Shown here piece after piece: positions 6,018 to 12,271 of a stretch of 14,915 nt of DNA. The DNA lies in NCBI GenBank assembly GCA_964575185.1, contig CAZNPW010000064.1:1-14915 (forward strand), written 5' to 3'. Made by a program: the position numbers and the translations under genes. Source of the stretch: CAZNPW01 sp964575185 (GTDB lineage Bacteria > Pseudomonadota > Alphaproteobacteria > Rhodobacterales > Rhodobacteraceae). The notes under the pieces were generated by a model that saw nothing but the letters and a program-made list of their open reading frames with translations, was not told the origin of the DNA and ran no database searches. Within the stretch, counting starts at the first letter, position 1. The number at the start of each line of letters is the position of its first letter.

Positions 6018-7682
6018 TTACACCACGATGGTTTTCGGCCGACGCGCGTTCAGCCAGATCTCGATGATGAGCCGCGTGACGTAGACGGCGGTGAACATCG
6101 AGGTGACGATGCCGATCCCCATCGTCACGGCAAAGCCGCGCACCGCGCCCGAGCCCACGGCGAACATGATGATCGCGGTCAGAAGCCCGGTCACGTTCGA
6201 ATCGGTGATCGCCGACAGCGCCCGGTCGAAGCCGATCTCGATGGCGCGGGCGGGCGACTTGCCGTCGCGCAGTTCCTCGCGGATGCGTTCGTAGATCAGC
6301 ACGTTCGCGTCGACCGCCATGCCGATCGTCAGCACGATCCCGGCGATGCCGGGCAGCGTGAGCGTCGCCCCGATGACCGACATCGCGCCGACGAGGAGGC
6401 CCATGTTGATGACGAGGCTGATGTTGGCCATGACCCCGAACCAGCCGTAGCAGGCGATCATGAAGGCCGCGACCGCGACGAGGCCGATCCAGGCCGCGCG
6501 CTGGCCTGCGTCGATGCTGTCCTGGCCGAGTTCGGGGCCGATGGTGCGTTCCTCCTCGAAGGTCAGGGCGGCGGGCAGCGCGCCCGCGCGCAAGAGCACG
6601 GCGAGGTTGGTCGCCTCTTCCGAGGTGAAGCGGCCGGTGATGACCCCCGCGCCGCCCGGGATGCTGGACTGGATGACGGGCGCGCTGATGACCTGGTTGT
6701 CGAGCACGATGGCGAAGGGCTGGCCGATGTTGGCCGCGGTGTATTCGCCGAAGGCCCTGGCACCGGTCGGGTTGAAGCGGAAGTTCACCGCCGGGCGGTT
6801 GTTCTGGTCGAAGGCGGGCTGGGCGTCGACGAGTTCGTCCCCCGAGACGACGGGAGAGGTGTCGATGACGTAGAAGAGGCCGGGCTGGTCGACCGACGGC
6901 AGCAGCGCCTCGCCCGTCTGCACCGGCGCGGCGGCGTTGGCGGTGGTCGACAGCACGCGGTTGAAGGTCAGCTGCGCGGTGGTGCCGATCAGGTCCTTCA
7001 GGTCCTGCGCCGAGCCGATGCCGGGCACCTGGATCAGGATGCGGTCGGCGCCCTGGCGCTGGATGGTGGGTTCGCGGGTGCCGACCTCGTCGACGCGGCG
7101 GCGGATGATCTCGAGCGACTGCTGCATCGTGCGGTCGTCGGTCGCGGCGCGTTCGGCCTGCGACAGCTGCACCACGATGTCCTGCGCATCGGTCGCGACC
7201 TCGATGTCGGAGGAGCCGACGCCGGTCAGCGTGACCATCGGCGTGGCGAGCGCCCGCACCGCGGCCACCGCCGCGTCGAGGCCCGCAGGGTTCTCGATGC
7301 GGACGCGCAGCATGCCGTCCGGGGCGGGCTGGCGGCGCACCGCGCCGGTCTGGTCGCGCAGGGCGCGGAGCGCGTCGCGCACCTCGGGCCAGAGCATGTC
7401 CATGCGCTGCTTGTAGACGTCGGAAAGCCGCACCTCGGCCAGAAGGTGCGCGCCCCCCCGCAGGTCGAGGCCGAGGTTCATCAGGCCCGACGGCAGGATG
7501 TCGGGCCAGGCGGCCTGCGCGGCCTCCTGCTCGGGCGTCAGGACCTGGCCGCGTTCGATCGCCTGCAGCGCGTCGTTGCGGGCTTCGACGCGGGCGTAGA
7601 AGGCGTTCGGCATCGCCCAGAGCAGGCCGAGCGCAACCACGCCCCAGATCAGGATGCGCTTCCAGAGGGGCGTGAACAGCAT
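6018..7682 (-). CDS. secD: Protein translocase subunit SecD
   Basis: A 554-residue inner-membrane partner of SecF, with a large periplasmic domain that captures the emerging preprotein. The N-terminal helix is at about 9-27. Conserved blocks are LMNLGLDLRGGAHLL (67-81), RRRVDEVGTREPTIQRQG (194-211), ILIQVPG (215-221), AVLLRAGALPAAL (361-373) with EEERTIGPELGQDSI (376-390), and the membrane signature LTIGMAVDANVLIYERIREE (451-470). Six membrane helices in all are expected, five of them after residue 395. The ATG at 7682 comes 5 bases after the yajC stop and has little Shine-Dalgarno sequence of its own, so coupling to yajC translation is likely. Shorter than E. coli SecD (615), as is usual in alphaproteobacteria. 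Confidence 0.97.
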   Translation of the reverse strand: MLFTPLWKRILIWGVVALGLLWAMPNAFYARVEARNDALQAIERGQVLTPEQEAAQAAWPDILPSGLMNLGLDLRGGAHLLAEVRLSDVYKQRMDMLWPEVRDALRALRDQTGAVRRQPAPDGMLRVRIENPAGLDAAVAAVRALATPMVTLTGVGSSDIEVATDAQDIVVQLSQAERAATDDRTMQQSLEIIRRRVDEVGTREPTIQRQGADRILIQVPGIGSAQDLKDLIGTTAQLTFNRVLSTTANAAAPVQTGEALLPSVDQPGLFYVIDTSPVVSGDELVDAQPAFDQNNRPAVNFRFNPTGARAFGEYTAANIGQPFAIVLDNQVISAPVIQSSIPGGAGVITGRFTSEEATNLAVLLRAGALPAALTFEEERTIGPELGQDSIDAGQRAAWIGLVAVAAFMIACYGWFGVMANISLVINMGLLVGAMSVIGATLTLPGIAGIVLTIGMAVDANVLIYERIREELRDGKSPARAIEIGFDRALSAITDSNVTGLLTAIIMFAVGSGAVRGFAVTMGIGIVTSMFTAVYVTRLIIEIWLNARRPKTIVV

Positions 7683-7687
7683 CGGTG

Positions 7688-8017
7688 TCAGCCTGCCGCG
7701 GGTTCGGTCTTGTTCATCACCTGGGTGATCGTGTGCCGCAGCACCGTCACGCGGACGCCGTCGGCGATCTCGACCTCGAGCTTGCCGTCGTCGGCGACCT
7801 TGGTGACCTTGCCGACGATGCCCCCCTGCGTCAGCACCTGGTCGCCGCGGCGCAGCGCCTCGACCATGGCGCGGTGGTCCTTCAGCTTCTTCTGCTGCGG
7901 CCGGATCAGCAGGAAATACATGATGAGGAAGATCAGGATCAGCGGGATGAAGCTCGCGAGCATCGAGCCGGCACCGGCGGCGGGCGCGGCTTGCGCGAAG
8001 GCGGGGGTGACGAACAT
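7688..8017 (-). CDS. yajC: Sec translocon accessory complex subunit YajC
   Basis: A 109-residue, single-helix inner-membrane protein of the SecDF-YajC complex. An Ala-rich N-terminus (MFVTPAFAQAAPAAG) precedes the membrane helix at about 20-38 and the family hallmark FLLIRPQQKKLKDH (35-48). A small cytoplasmic domain follows (RRGDQVLTQGGIVGKVTKV, 56-74). ATG 8017 is preceded by AGGGAAG at a good distance. The frame continues upstream to 8173 but that leader is low-complexity and crosses the putative promoter. First gene of the minus-strand yajC-secD-secF-Mth938 operon, divergent from serS. Confidence 0.96.
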   Translation of the reverse strand: MFVTPAFAQAAPAAGAGSMLASFIPLILIFLIMYFLLIRPQQKKLKDHRAMVEALRRGDQVLTQGGIVGKVTKVADDGKLEVEIADGVRVTVLRHTITQVMNKTEPAAG

Positions 8018-8064
8018 GGGCTTCCCTGTCACAGAGGCGGGCGGGCCCCGCGCGGTTCGCGGGA

Positions 8065-8093
8065 TACCTATGCGCAAGGCTTTTGAAGCGCAA
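8065..8093 (-). promoter_or_regulatory. Candidate promoter for the yajC-secDF operon
   Basis: On the minus strand TTGCGC (8088-8093) and TAGGTA (8065-8070) are separated by 17 bases and end 47 bases before the yajC ATG. The -35 agrees at its first three bases with TTGACA, while the -10 is weak. It is the best-spaced pair seen in this 185-base divergent region, but this is inference from pattern only. Confidence 0.33.
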
Positions 8094-8128
8094 GGCGGCG
8101 CGATGTCCGCCCCCGGGTGGCCGCGCGG

Positions 8129-8142
8129 CCCCCCCCCCCCCC
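8129..8142. repeat. Homopolymeric tract of 14 C in the yajC/serS divergent promoter region
   Basis: An uninterrupted run of 14 C sits 60 bases before the serS ATG and 111 bases before the yajC ATG. It is the longest single-base run in the window. Runs of this length are prone to slippage during replication, so promoter spacing for serS could vary. Its length may also be uncertain in the assembly. Confidence 0.9.
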
Positions 8143-8202
8143 GGACCTTTCCCCGCGTGGCGCAATCTGGCAAGGGAGGGCGGCGATGCGCCGGAGGCCC
8201 CT

Positions 8203-9495
8203 ATGCACGACATCCGCCTGATCCGCGAGAACCCCGCCGCGTTCGATGCCGGGCTGGTGTCGCGCGGCGGGGAGCCGATGGCGGCGCGGGTGCTGGAGAT
8301 CGATGAGGCGCGGCGGGCGGCTATTGCAAATGCCGAACATCGGAAAGCACAGATCAACCGGCTTTCGCAGGAAGCGGGTGCCGCGAAGGCAAGGGGTGAC
8401 CAGCACGCGTTCGAGGAAGCGCGCGACATCGTTGTGAAGAGCAAGGATGACTTGGCCTTCTTCACCGAACGCTCCGAGGCCTTGGATGCCGAGCTGCAAG
8501 ACCTCCTCCTCACCCTGCCCAACACCCCCCTCCCCACCGTCCCCGTCGGCCCCGACGACAGCGCCAACGTCGAGACCCACCGCTGGGGCACGCCGCGGGC
8601 CTTCGCGTTCCCGCCGCGGGAGCATTTCGACATCCCCGCCGCGCGGCCGGGGCTCGACTTCGCCACCGCCGGAAGGCTGTCGGGCAGCCGCTTCGTCATC
8701 CTGCAAGGCGCGATGGCGCGCCTGCACCGCGCGCTGGCGCAGTTCATGGTCGACACGCATGTCACCGAACACGGGCTGAAGGAGACCTGGACCCCCGTGC
8801 TGGTGAAGCCCGAGGCGATGGTCGGGACCAACCAGCTGCCGAAGTTCGCCGAGGACAGCTATCAGACGACGAACGGCTGGTGGCTGATCCCGACATCGGA
8901 GGTCACGCTGACCAACATGGTCGCGGGCGAGATCCTCGACGAGGCCGCGCTGCCGATCCGCCGCACGGCCCACACCCAGTGCTTCCGGTCCGAGGCCGGC
9001 AGCGCGGGCCGCGACACCGCGGGGATGCTGCGCCAGCACCAGTTCGAGAAGGTCGAGATGGTGTCGATCACGCGTCCCGAGGACTCGCAGGCCGAGCAGA
9101 TGCGGATGGTCGGCTGCGCCGAGGCGATCCTGCAGAAGCTCGCCCTGCCCTACCGCGTGGTGGAGCTCTGCACCGGCGACATGGGCTTCGGGGCGCAGCG
9201 GACCTACGACCTCGATGTCTGGCTGCCGGGGCAGGACAGCTACCGCGAGATTTCCAGCGTGTCGGTCTGCGGCGACTTCCAGGCGCGGCGGATGAACGCG
9301 CGGTTCCGCCGCGCGGGCGGCGGCAAGCCCGAGTTCGTGCACACGCTGAACGGCTCGGGCCTAGCGGTGGGGCGCACGCTGATCGCGGTGGTGGAGAACG
9401 GCCAGCGCGAGGACGGGTCGGTCGTTCTGCCCGAGGTGCTGGAGCCCTGGCTCGGCGGGCGGATGGTGATCGGGGCCGACGGGCAATGGCTGTGA
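8203..9495 (+). CDS. serS: Seryl-tRNA synthetase
   Basis: A 430-residue cytoplasmic class II synthetase that charges tRNA-Ser and supplies the substrate for selenocysteine and seryl-tRNA-based pathways. The N-terminal antiparallel coiled-coil arm spans about 28-104, followed by the catalytic domain. This contains TSEVTLTN (231-238), motif 2 FRSEAGSAGRDTAGMLRQHQ (261-280) with FEKVEM, the serine-site loop YREISSVSVCGDFQARRMNAR (347-367), and motif 3 NGSGLAVGRTLIAVVEN (383-399). ATG 8203 has GGAGG five bases upstream. Codons 40-86 of the arm are noticeably AT-richer than the rest and use many A/T-ending codons. Many homologues have SSCSN where this reads SSVSV, probably a lineage variant. Divergent from yajC. 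Confidence 0.97.
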   Translation: MHDIRLIRENPAAFDAGLVSRGGEPMAARVLEIDEARRAAIANAEHRKAQINRLSQEAGAAKARGDQHAFEEARDIVVKSKDDLAFFTERSEALDAELQDLLLTLPNTPLPTVPVGPDDSANVETHRWGTPRAFAFPPREHFDIPAARPGLDFATAGRLSGSRFVILQGAMARLHRALAQFMVDTHVTEHGLKETWTPVLVKPEAMVGTNQLPKFAEDSYQTTNGWWLIPTSEVTLTNMVAGEILDEAALPIRRTAHTQCFRSEAGSAGRDTAGMLRQHQFEKVEMVSITRPEDSQAEQMRMVGCAEAILQKLALPYRVVELCTGDMGFGAQRTYDLDVWLPGQDSYREISSVSVCGDFQARRMNARFRRAGGGKPEFVHTLNGSGLAVGRTLIAVVENGQREDGSVVLPEVLEPWLGGRMVIGADGQWL

Positions 9496-9529
9496 CGGAA
9501 CCGGGGGCGGCGACGGGGGTTCGGCGGGC

Positions 9530-10267
9530 ATGACCTTGCGCGCGCTTCTCGTCCTGCTGACCGCGCTCGCCTTCGGGGCCGGGCCGTTCGTCACGGAGCC
9601 CTTCAGCGGCTATGACCCGGCGCAGTTCCGGGTGGTCATCGAACGCCCGTCGATCCAGCCGGCGGGCTGGGCCTTCGCGATCTGGGGGCTGATCTACGCG
9701 GGGCTGGCGGCGCACGCGCTGTTCGGAGCCTTCGCGCGCCGGACCGATGCGGGCTGGGACCGGCCGCGGCTCTTGCTCGCGACCGCGCTGCTGGTGGGCA
9801 GCTTCTGGCTGTGGATCGCGCCGCGCGACCCCTGGCTCGCCACGCTGGGGCTGTGGGTGATGATGGCGACGGCGGTGGGTGCGCTGTTGCGGATGCCGGT
9901 CGGGCACGGGATCGACCGCTGGCTGGGGGTCCTGCCGCTCGCGCTCTTCGCGGGCTGGCTGACGGCGGCGATGAACGTGTCGCTCGGCGTGGTGATCGCG
10001 GGGTCGGGGGTGATGTCGGACACCGCGGCGGCGCTTCTGATGCTGGCGACCACGCTTGCCATCGCGCTGGCGGTGCAGGCGCGGATGCGGCGGGTGCCCG
10101 AATACGGGCTGACGGTGATCTGGGCGCTGGCGGGAATCGTCGCGGTGAACCTGAGCTCGCCCGTCGCGCCGAACCCGACGGTCGCCTGGGCGGCGGCGGG
10201 CGGGGCGGCGGTGATGGCGGCCGCGATCCTTTTCGCCCTGCGCCGCAGGCCCGTCGCTGTGACCTGA
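9530..10267 (+). CDS. TspO/MBR-related multi-pass membrane protein
   Basis: A 245-residue integral membrane protein with about seven to eight hydrophobic helices (near 5-20, 43-66, 80-98, 104-120, 131-151, 163-183, 192-208 and 218-236). The segment IQPAGWAFAIWGLIYAGL (42-59) and the later LFAGWLTAAMNVSL (139-152) resemble the PAGxxFxIWxxIY and GWxTxAxxxN patterns of distant members of the tryptophan-rich sensory protein (TspO) family, a tetrapyrrole/sterol-associated membrane family. Function here is not established. The ATG is 34 bases after serS, with only a weak G-rich ribosome-binding site, and it probably shares the serS transcript. The gene is certain. The family link is moderate. Confidence 0.72.
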   Translation: MTLRALLVLLTALAFGAGPFVTEPFSGYDPAQFRVVIERPSIQPAGWAFAIWGLIYAGLAAHALFGAFARRTDAGWDRPRLLLATALLVGSFWLWIAPRDPWLATLGLWVMMATAVGALLRMPVGHGIDRWLGVLPLALFAGWLTAAMNVSLGVVIAGSGVMSDTAAALLMLATTLAIALAVQARMRRVPEYGLTVIWALAGIVAVNLSSPVAPNPTVAWAAAGGAAVMAAAILFALRRRPVAVT

Positions 10268-10282
10268 GCGCCGCAGGTCGCC
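10258..10282 (+). terminator. Stem-loop at the stop codon of the TspO-like gene
   Basis: GACCTG (10261-10266) and CAGGTC (10274-10279) form a perfect 6-bp stem around a 7-base loop, extendable by a U-G and a G-C pair. The stop codon lies in the stem. There is no U-tract, so termination is uncertain. Confidence 0.25.
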
Positions 10283-10323
10283 CGCAACTTCGCCTGCGCG
10301 GAAATGTGCCGCACCGGAATGCC

Positions 10324-10352
10324 TTGATTGCGCCCGGTTCCGGGGGAATATC
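10324..10352 (+). promoter_or_regulatory. Candidate promoter before the small protein and TfoX-domain gene
   Basis: TTGATT (10324-10329) and AATATC (10347-10352) are 17 bases apart. The sequence here is less GC-rich than the neighbouring genes, and the pair ends about 30 bases before the ATG at 10385. Pattern evidence only. Confidence 0.3.
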
Positions 10353-10384
10353 GGTGCAACGAAAACAGCCGACCGAGCAGGATC

Positions 10385-10519
10385 ATGCCGAAGACCACGA
10401 CAGCGCAGCCGCAGCAGGGCGGCAGCACCACGCCCGCGCAGCAGCCCGGGCAATCCGCCCCCGCCCCGCAGCAGCCCGGCACCACGCCCCGCGTGATCCG
10501 CGACTGGGCGGCGTTCTGA
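10385..10519 (+). CDS. Possible small Pro/Gln/Thr-rich protein, 44 residues
   Basis: ATG at 10385 follows GAGCAGGATC, a plausible ribosome-binding site, and the frame runs 44 codons to TGA. The product begins MPKTTTAQPQQGG and contains two copies of a QQPG segment (about residues 18-21 and 28-31). It ends in PRVIRDWAAF, a more ordinary-looking tail. Nearly every third codon position is G or C, as in real genes of this genome. There is no membrane helix. It lies in the 269-base gap before the TfoX-domain gene, on the same strand and 17 bases from its start, so the two could be one unit. I do not recognise it. It may be a real disordered small protein or chance coding in GC-rich DNA. Confidence 0.45.
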   Translation: MPKTTTAQPQQGGSTTPAQQPGQSAPAPQQPGTTPRVIRDWAAF

Positions 10520-10536
10520 CCGTGTGACCGTCGGCG

Positions 10537-10863
10537 GTGGCCGCGGTCAGCTCCATCCCGAACCTGGGGCCGTCGTCGGAGGCGGCCTTTGCCAGGGTCG
10601 GCATCCATACCGCCGAGGCGCTGCGCGAGATCGGCGCGGATGAAGCCTATCGCCGGCTGCTCGCCGGCGGCACGGCCCCCCATTTCATCGGCTACTACGT
10701 GCTGGTCATGGGCCTGCAGGGCCGGCCCTGGAACGACTGCAAGGGCGCGGAGAAGAAGGCCCTGCGGGCGCGGTTCGATGCGCTGAAGGCGGGGGCGGAT
10801 ACGGCGGACCGGCGGATCGAGGCGGCGCTGGACGTGCTGGGGGTGGTCAGGCGGAAAGGGTGA
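10537..10863 (+). CDS. TfoX C-terminal domain protein
   Basis: A 108-residue stand-alone TfoX/Sxy C-terminal domain, a helix-hairpin-helix-like fold. The family pattern is clear: IPNLGPSSEAAFARVGIHTAEALREIGADEAYRRLLA (positions 7-43), then YYVLVMGLQGRPWND (53-67). Gammaproteobacterial TfoX/Sxy proteins, which control competence genes, join this domain to an N-terminal one. Here only the C-terminal domain is present, so a competence role should not be assumed. The start must be GTG 10537, because an in-frame stop lies at 10525-10527 and no ATG precedes the conserved region. No good Shine-Dalgarno is visible. A palindromic hairpin begins two bases after its stop. Confidence 0.85.
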   Translation: MAAVSSIPNLGPSSEAAFARVGIHTAEALREIGADEAYRRLLAGGTAPHFIGYYVLVMGLQGRPWNDCKGAEKKALRARFDALKAGADTADRRIEAALDVLGVVRRKG

Positions 10864-10888
10864 GGTCCCGGCCTTCGCCGGGACGCGG
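10862..10888. repeat. Interspersed hairpin repeat, copy 1, likely bidirectional terminator
   Basis: Perfect 8-bp arms GTCCCGGC (10865-10872) and GCCGGGAC (10877-10884) enclose CTTC. The whole 27-base segment from 10862 is identical to 14011-14037. It lies between the convergent stops of the TfoX-domain gene (10863) and the 55-residue membrane protein (10893), which fits a shared terminator, though no U-tract follows. I recognise this palindrome from memory as a common alphaproteobacterial interspersed element. Confidence 0.85.
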
Positions 10889-10892
10889 CCCG

Positions 10893-11060
10893 CTAGCGGT
10901 GCCGGCGCGCCAGCAACACCAGCACGAGCGCCGCCACCAGGAGGGCCAGCGTCACGGCGCCGTTCAGGAGGCCCCCGGGGTCGGCGGCGTCGAAGGGGCG
11001 GAAGACCAGTGCTGCGAGCGCGAGCGCGATCAGCACCACCGCCGCGCGGGGCAGCTTCAC
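10893..11060 (-). CDS. Small two-helix membrane protein, 55 residues, coupled to rnd
   Basis: Reading leftward, GTG at 11058-11060 overlaps the rnd TGA by four bases (GTGA) and opens a 55-codon frame ending in TAG at 10893-10895. The product starts MKLPRAAVVLIALALAALVF, giving a first helix at about 6-20. A short polar turn follows (RPFDAADPGG, 21-30), then a second helix at about 31-50 and the basic tail ARRHR. That is a clean hairpin membrane protein with strongly GC-biased third positions. The four-base overlap and matching composition argue for a real gene translated by reinitiation after rnd. Function unknown and I do not recognise a family. Confidence 0.72.
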   Translation of the reverse strand: MKLPRAAVVLIALALAALVFRPFDAADPGGLLNGAVTLALLVAALVLVLLARRHR

Positions 11061-12226
11061 AGCCGCACCACGCGCACCTGGGCGCCCCTGGCCGCAAGCG
11101 CGATCTCGCCGCGGCAGAGCGCGAGCGCGTCCTCGCCGAAGGCCTCGGCCCGCCAGCCGCGCAGCACGTCGAGGTCGCGCCGGCCGGCCGCGAGCGCGTC
11201 GAGGTCGGCCGCCGCCGCGATCAGCCGCGGGGCGACCCCCAGGCCTTCGGCCTTGGCCTTGAGCAGGACGCGCAGCAGGTCGGCGAGCGCGGGGTTCACC
11301 TGCGGCTGGTCGCGGTCCTGCGCGACCTTGGGCAGGGCCTCGGGCGGCAGGGCCATGGCGGTGCGGATGGCGGCCAGGATTCCCTCGGCGATGTCGGGCT
11401 TGCGCCCCTCGCGCTGGAGGAGGCGCGACTTGCCCAGGTCCTCGGCGGTGACGGGCCGGGCGCTGGCGAGTTCCAGAAGCGCGTCGTCCTTCATCACCCG
11501 CGACCGGTGCACGTTGTTGGCCTGCGCGTAGACTTCGCGGAAGCGGGCGAGTTCGCGGACCACGGCCATGAAGCGCGGGGAGTTCGAGCGGGTCTTGATC
11601 CGCTCCCAGGCGTCGTCGGGGTGGGTGGTGTAGGTGGCGGGATCGGTGAGGAGCGCGAGTTCCTCGGCCACCCAGGGGCCGCGGCCGTTCTGGGCGAGCT
11701 GGGCCGCGAGGTGTTCGTAGATGACGCGCAGGTGCGTCACGTCGGCGATGGCATAGTCGGCCTGGGCGCGGGTCAGCGGGCGGCGCGACCAGTCGGTGAA
11801 GCGCGAAGTCTTGTCGAGGTCGGCCTTCGCGATGCGCTTGACCAGCGTCTCGTAGCCCGCCTGCTCGCCGTAGCCGCAGACCATGGCGGCGACCTGGGTG
11901 TCGAACAGGGGCTTCGGGAAGACGCCGCCTTCGACGAAGAAGATCTCGAGGTCCTGGCGGGCGGCGTGGAAGACCTTGACCGTGCCTTCGTGCCGGAAAA
12001 GGTCGTAGAGCGGCGCAAGGTCGAGGTCGTCGCCCGCGATGGGATCGACCAGCACCGCCTCGCCGTCCGGGGCCCCGTTCGATCCCGGCAGCGCCATCTG
12101 GATCAGGCAGAGCTTCGACCAGTAGGTGCGTTCGCGCAGGAACTCGGTGTCGAGGGTGACGTAGGGGTGGCGCTTCGCCTGCCCGCAGAAGGCGGCGAGG
12201 TCGGCGGTCGTGGTGATGGTGCGCAT
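11057..12226 (-). CDS. rnd: Ribonuclease D
   Basis: A 389-residue 3'-to-5' exoribonuclease of the DEDDy class that trims the 3' ends of tRNA precursors. Exonuclease motifs: LDTEF (25-29, with D26 and E28), FHAARQDLE (86-94, D92), and Y158..D162 in QADYAIADVTHL. An HRDC domain follows at about 205-285 (AWERIKTRSN, RELARFREVYAQANN, DDALLELA). ATG 12226 has GAAGG about nine bases upstream and places MRTITTTADL at the N-terminus, the usual beginning. The in-frame ATG at 12253 would only add a Pro/Arg leader. It lies 45 bases downstream of purN on the same strand and is followed by an overlapping small membrane-protein gene. Confidence 0.95.
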   Translation of the reverse strand: MRTITTTADLAAFCGQAKRHPYVTLDTEFLRERTYWSKLCLIQMALPGSNGAPDGEAVLVDPIAGDDLDLAPLYDLFRHEGTVKVFHAARQDLEIFFVEGGVFPKPLFDTQVAAMVCGYGEQAGYETLVKRIAKADLDKTSRFTDWSRRPLTRAQADYAIADVTHLRVIYEHLAAQLAQNGRGPWVAEELALLTDPATYTTHPDDAWERIKTRSNSPRFMAVVRELARFREVYAQANNVHRSRVMKDDALLELASARPVTAEDLGKSRLLQREGRKPDIAEGILAAIRTAMALPPEALPKVAQDRDQPQVNPALADLLRVLLKAKAEGLGVAPRLIAAAADLDALAAGRRDLDVLRGWRAEAFGEDALALCRGEIALAARGAQVRVVRL

Positions 12227-12271
12227 CGGCGGCCTTCGCTTGCGCGGGGGCATCCCGCAGGTCGGGCGGTT

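Noticed and set aside
8018..8202. T-box or other riboswitch leader before serS
   Set aside because: The leader is short and consists of GC-rich and homopolymer sequence. No T-box core or specifier stem is visible, and such leaders are not expected in alphaproteobacteria.
5055..8306. A 1083-codon open frame on the plus strand, antisense to secF, secD and yajC
   Set aside because: Its product is a low-complexity mix of Asp, Arg, Gly, His and Val, typical of the complement of a GC-rich gene. The minus-strand genes are unmistakable SecF, SecD and YajC.
9068..11097. Long minus-strand frames of about 460 codons opposite serS, the TspO-like gene and the TfoX-domain gene
   Set aside because: They are antisense shadows with Arg/Pro/Ala-rich, motif-free products that run across several gene boundaries.
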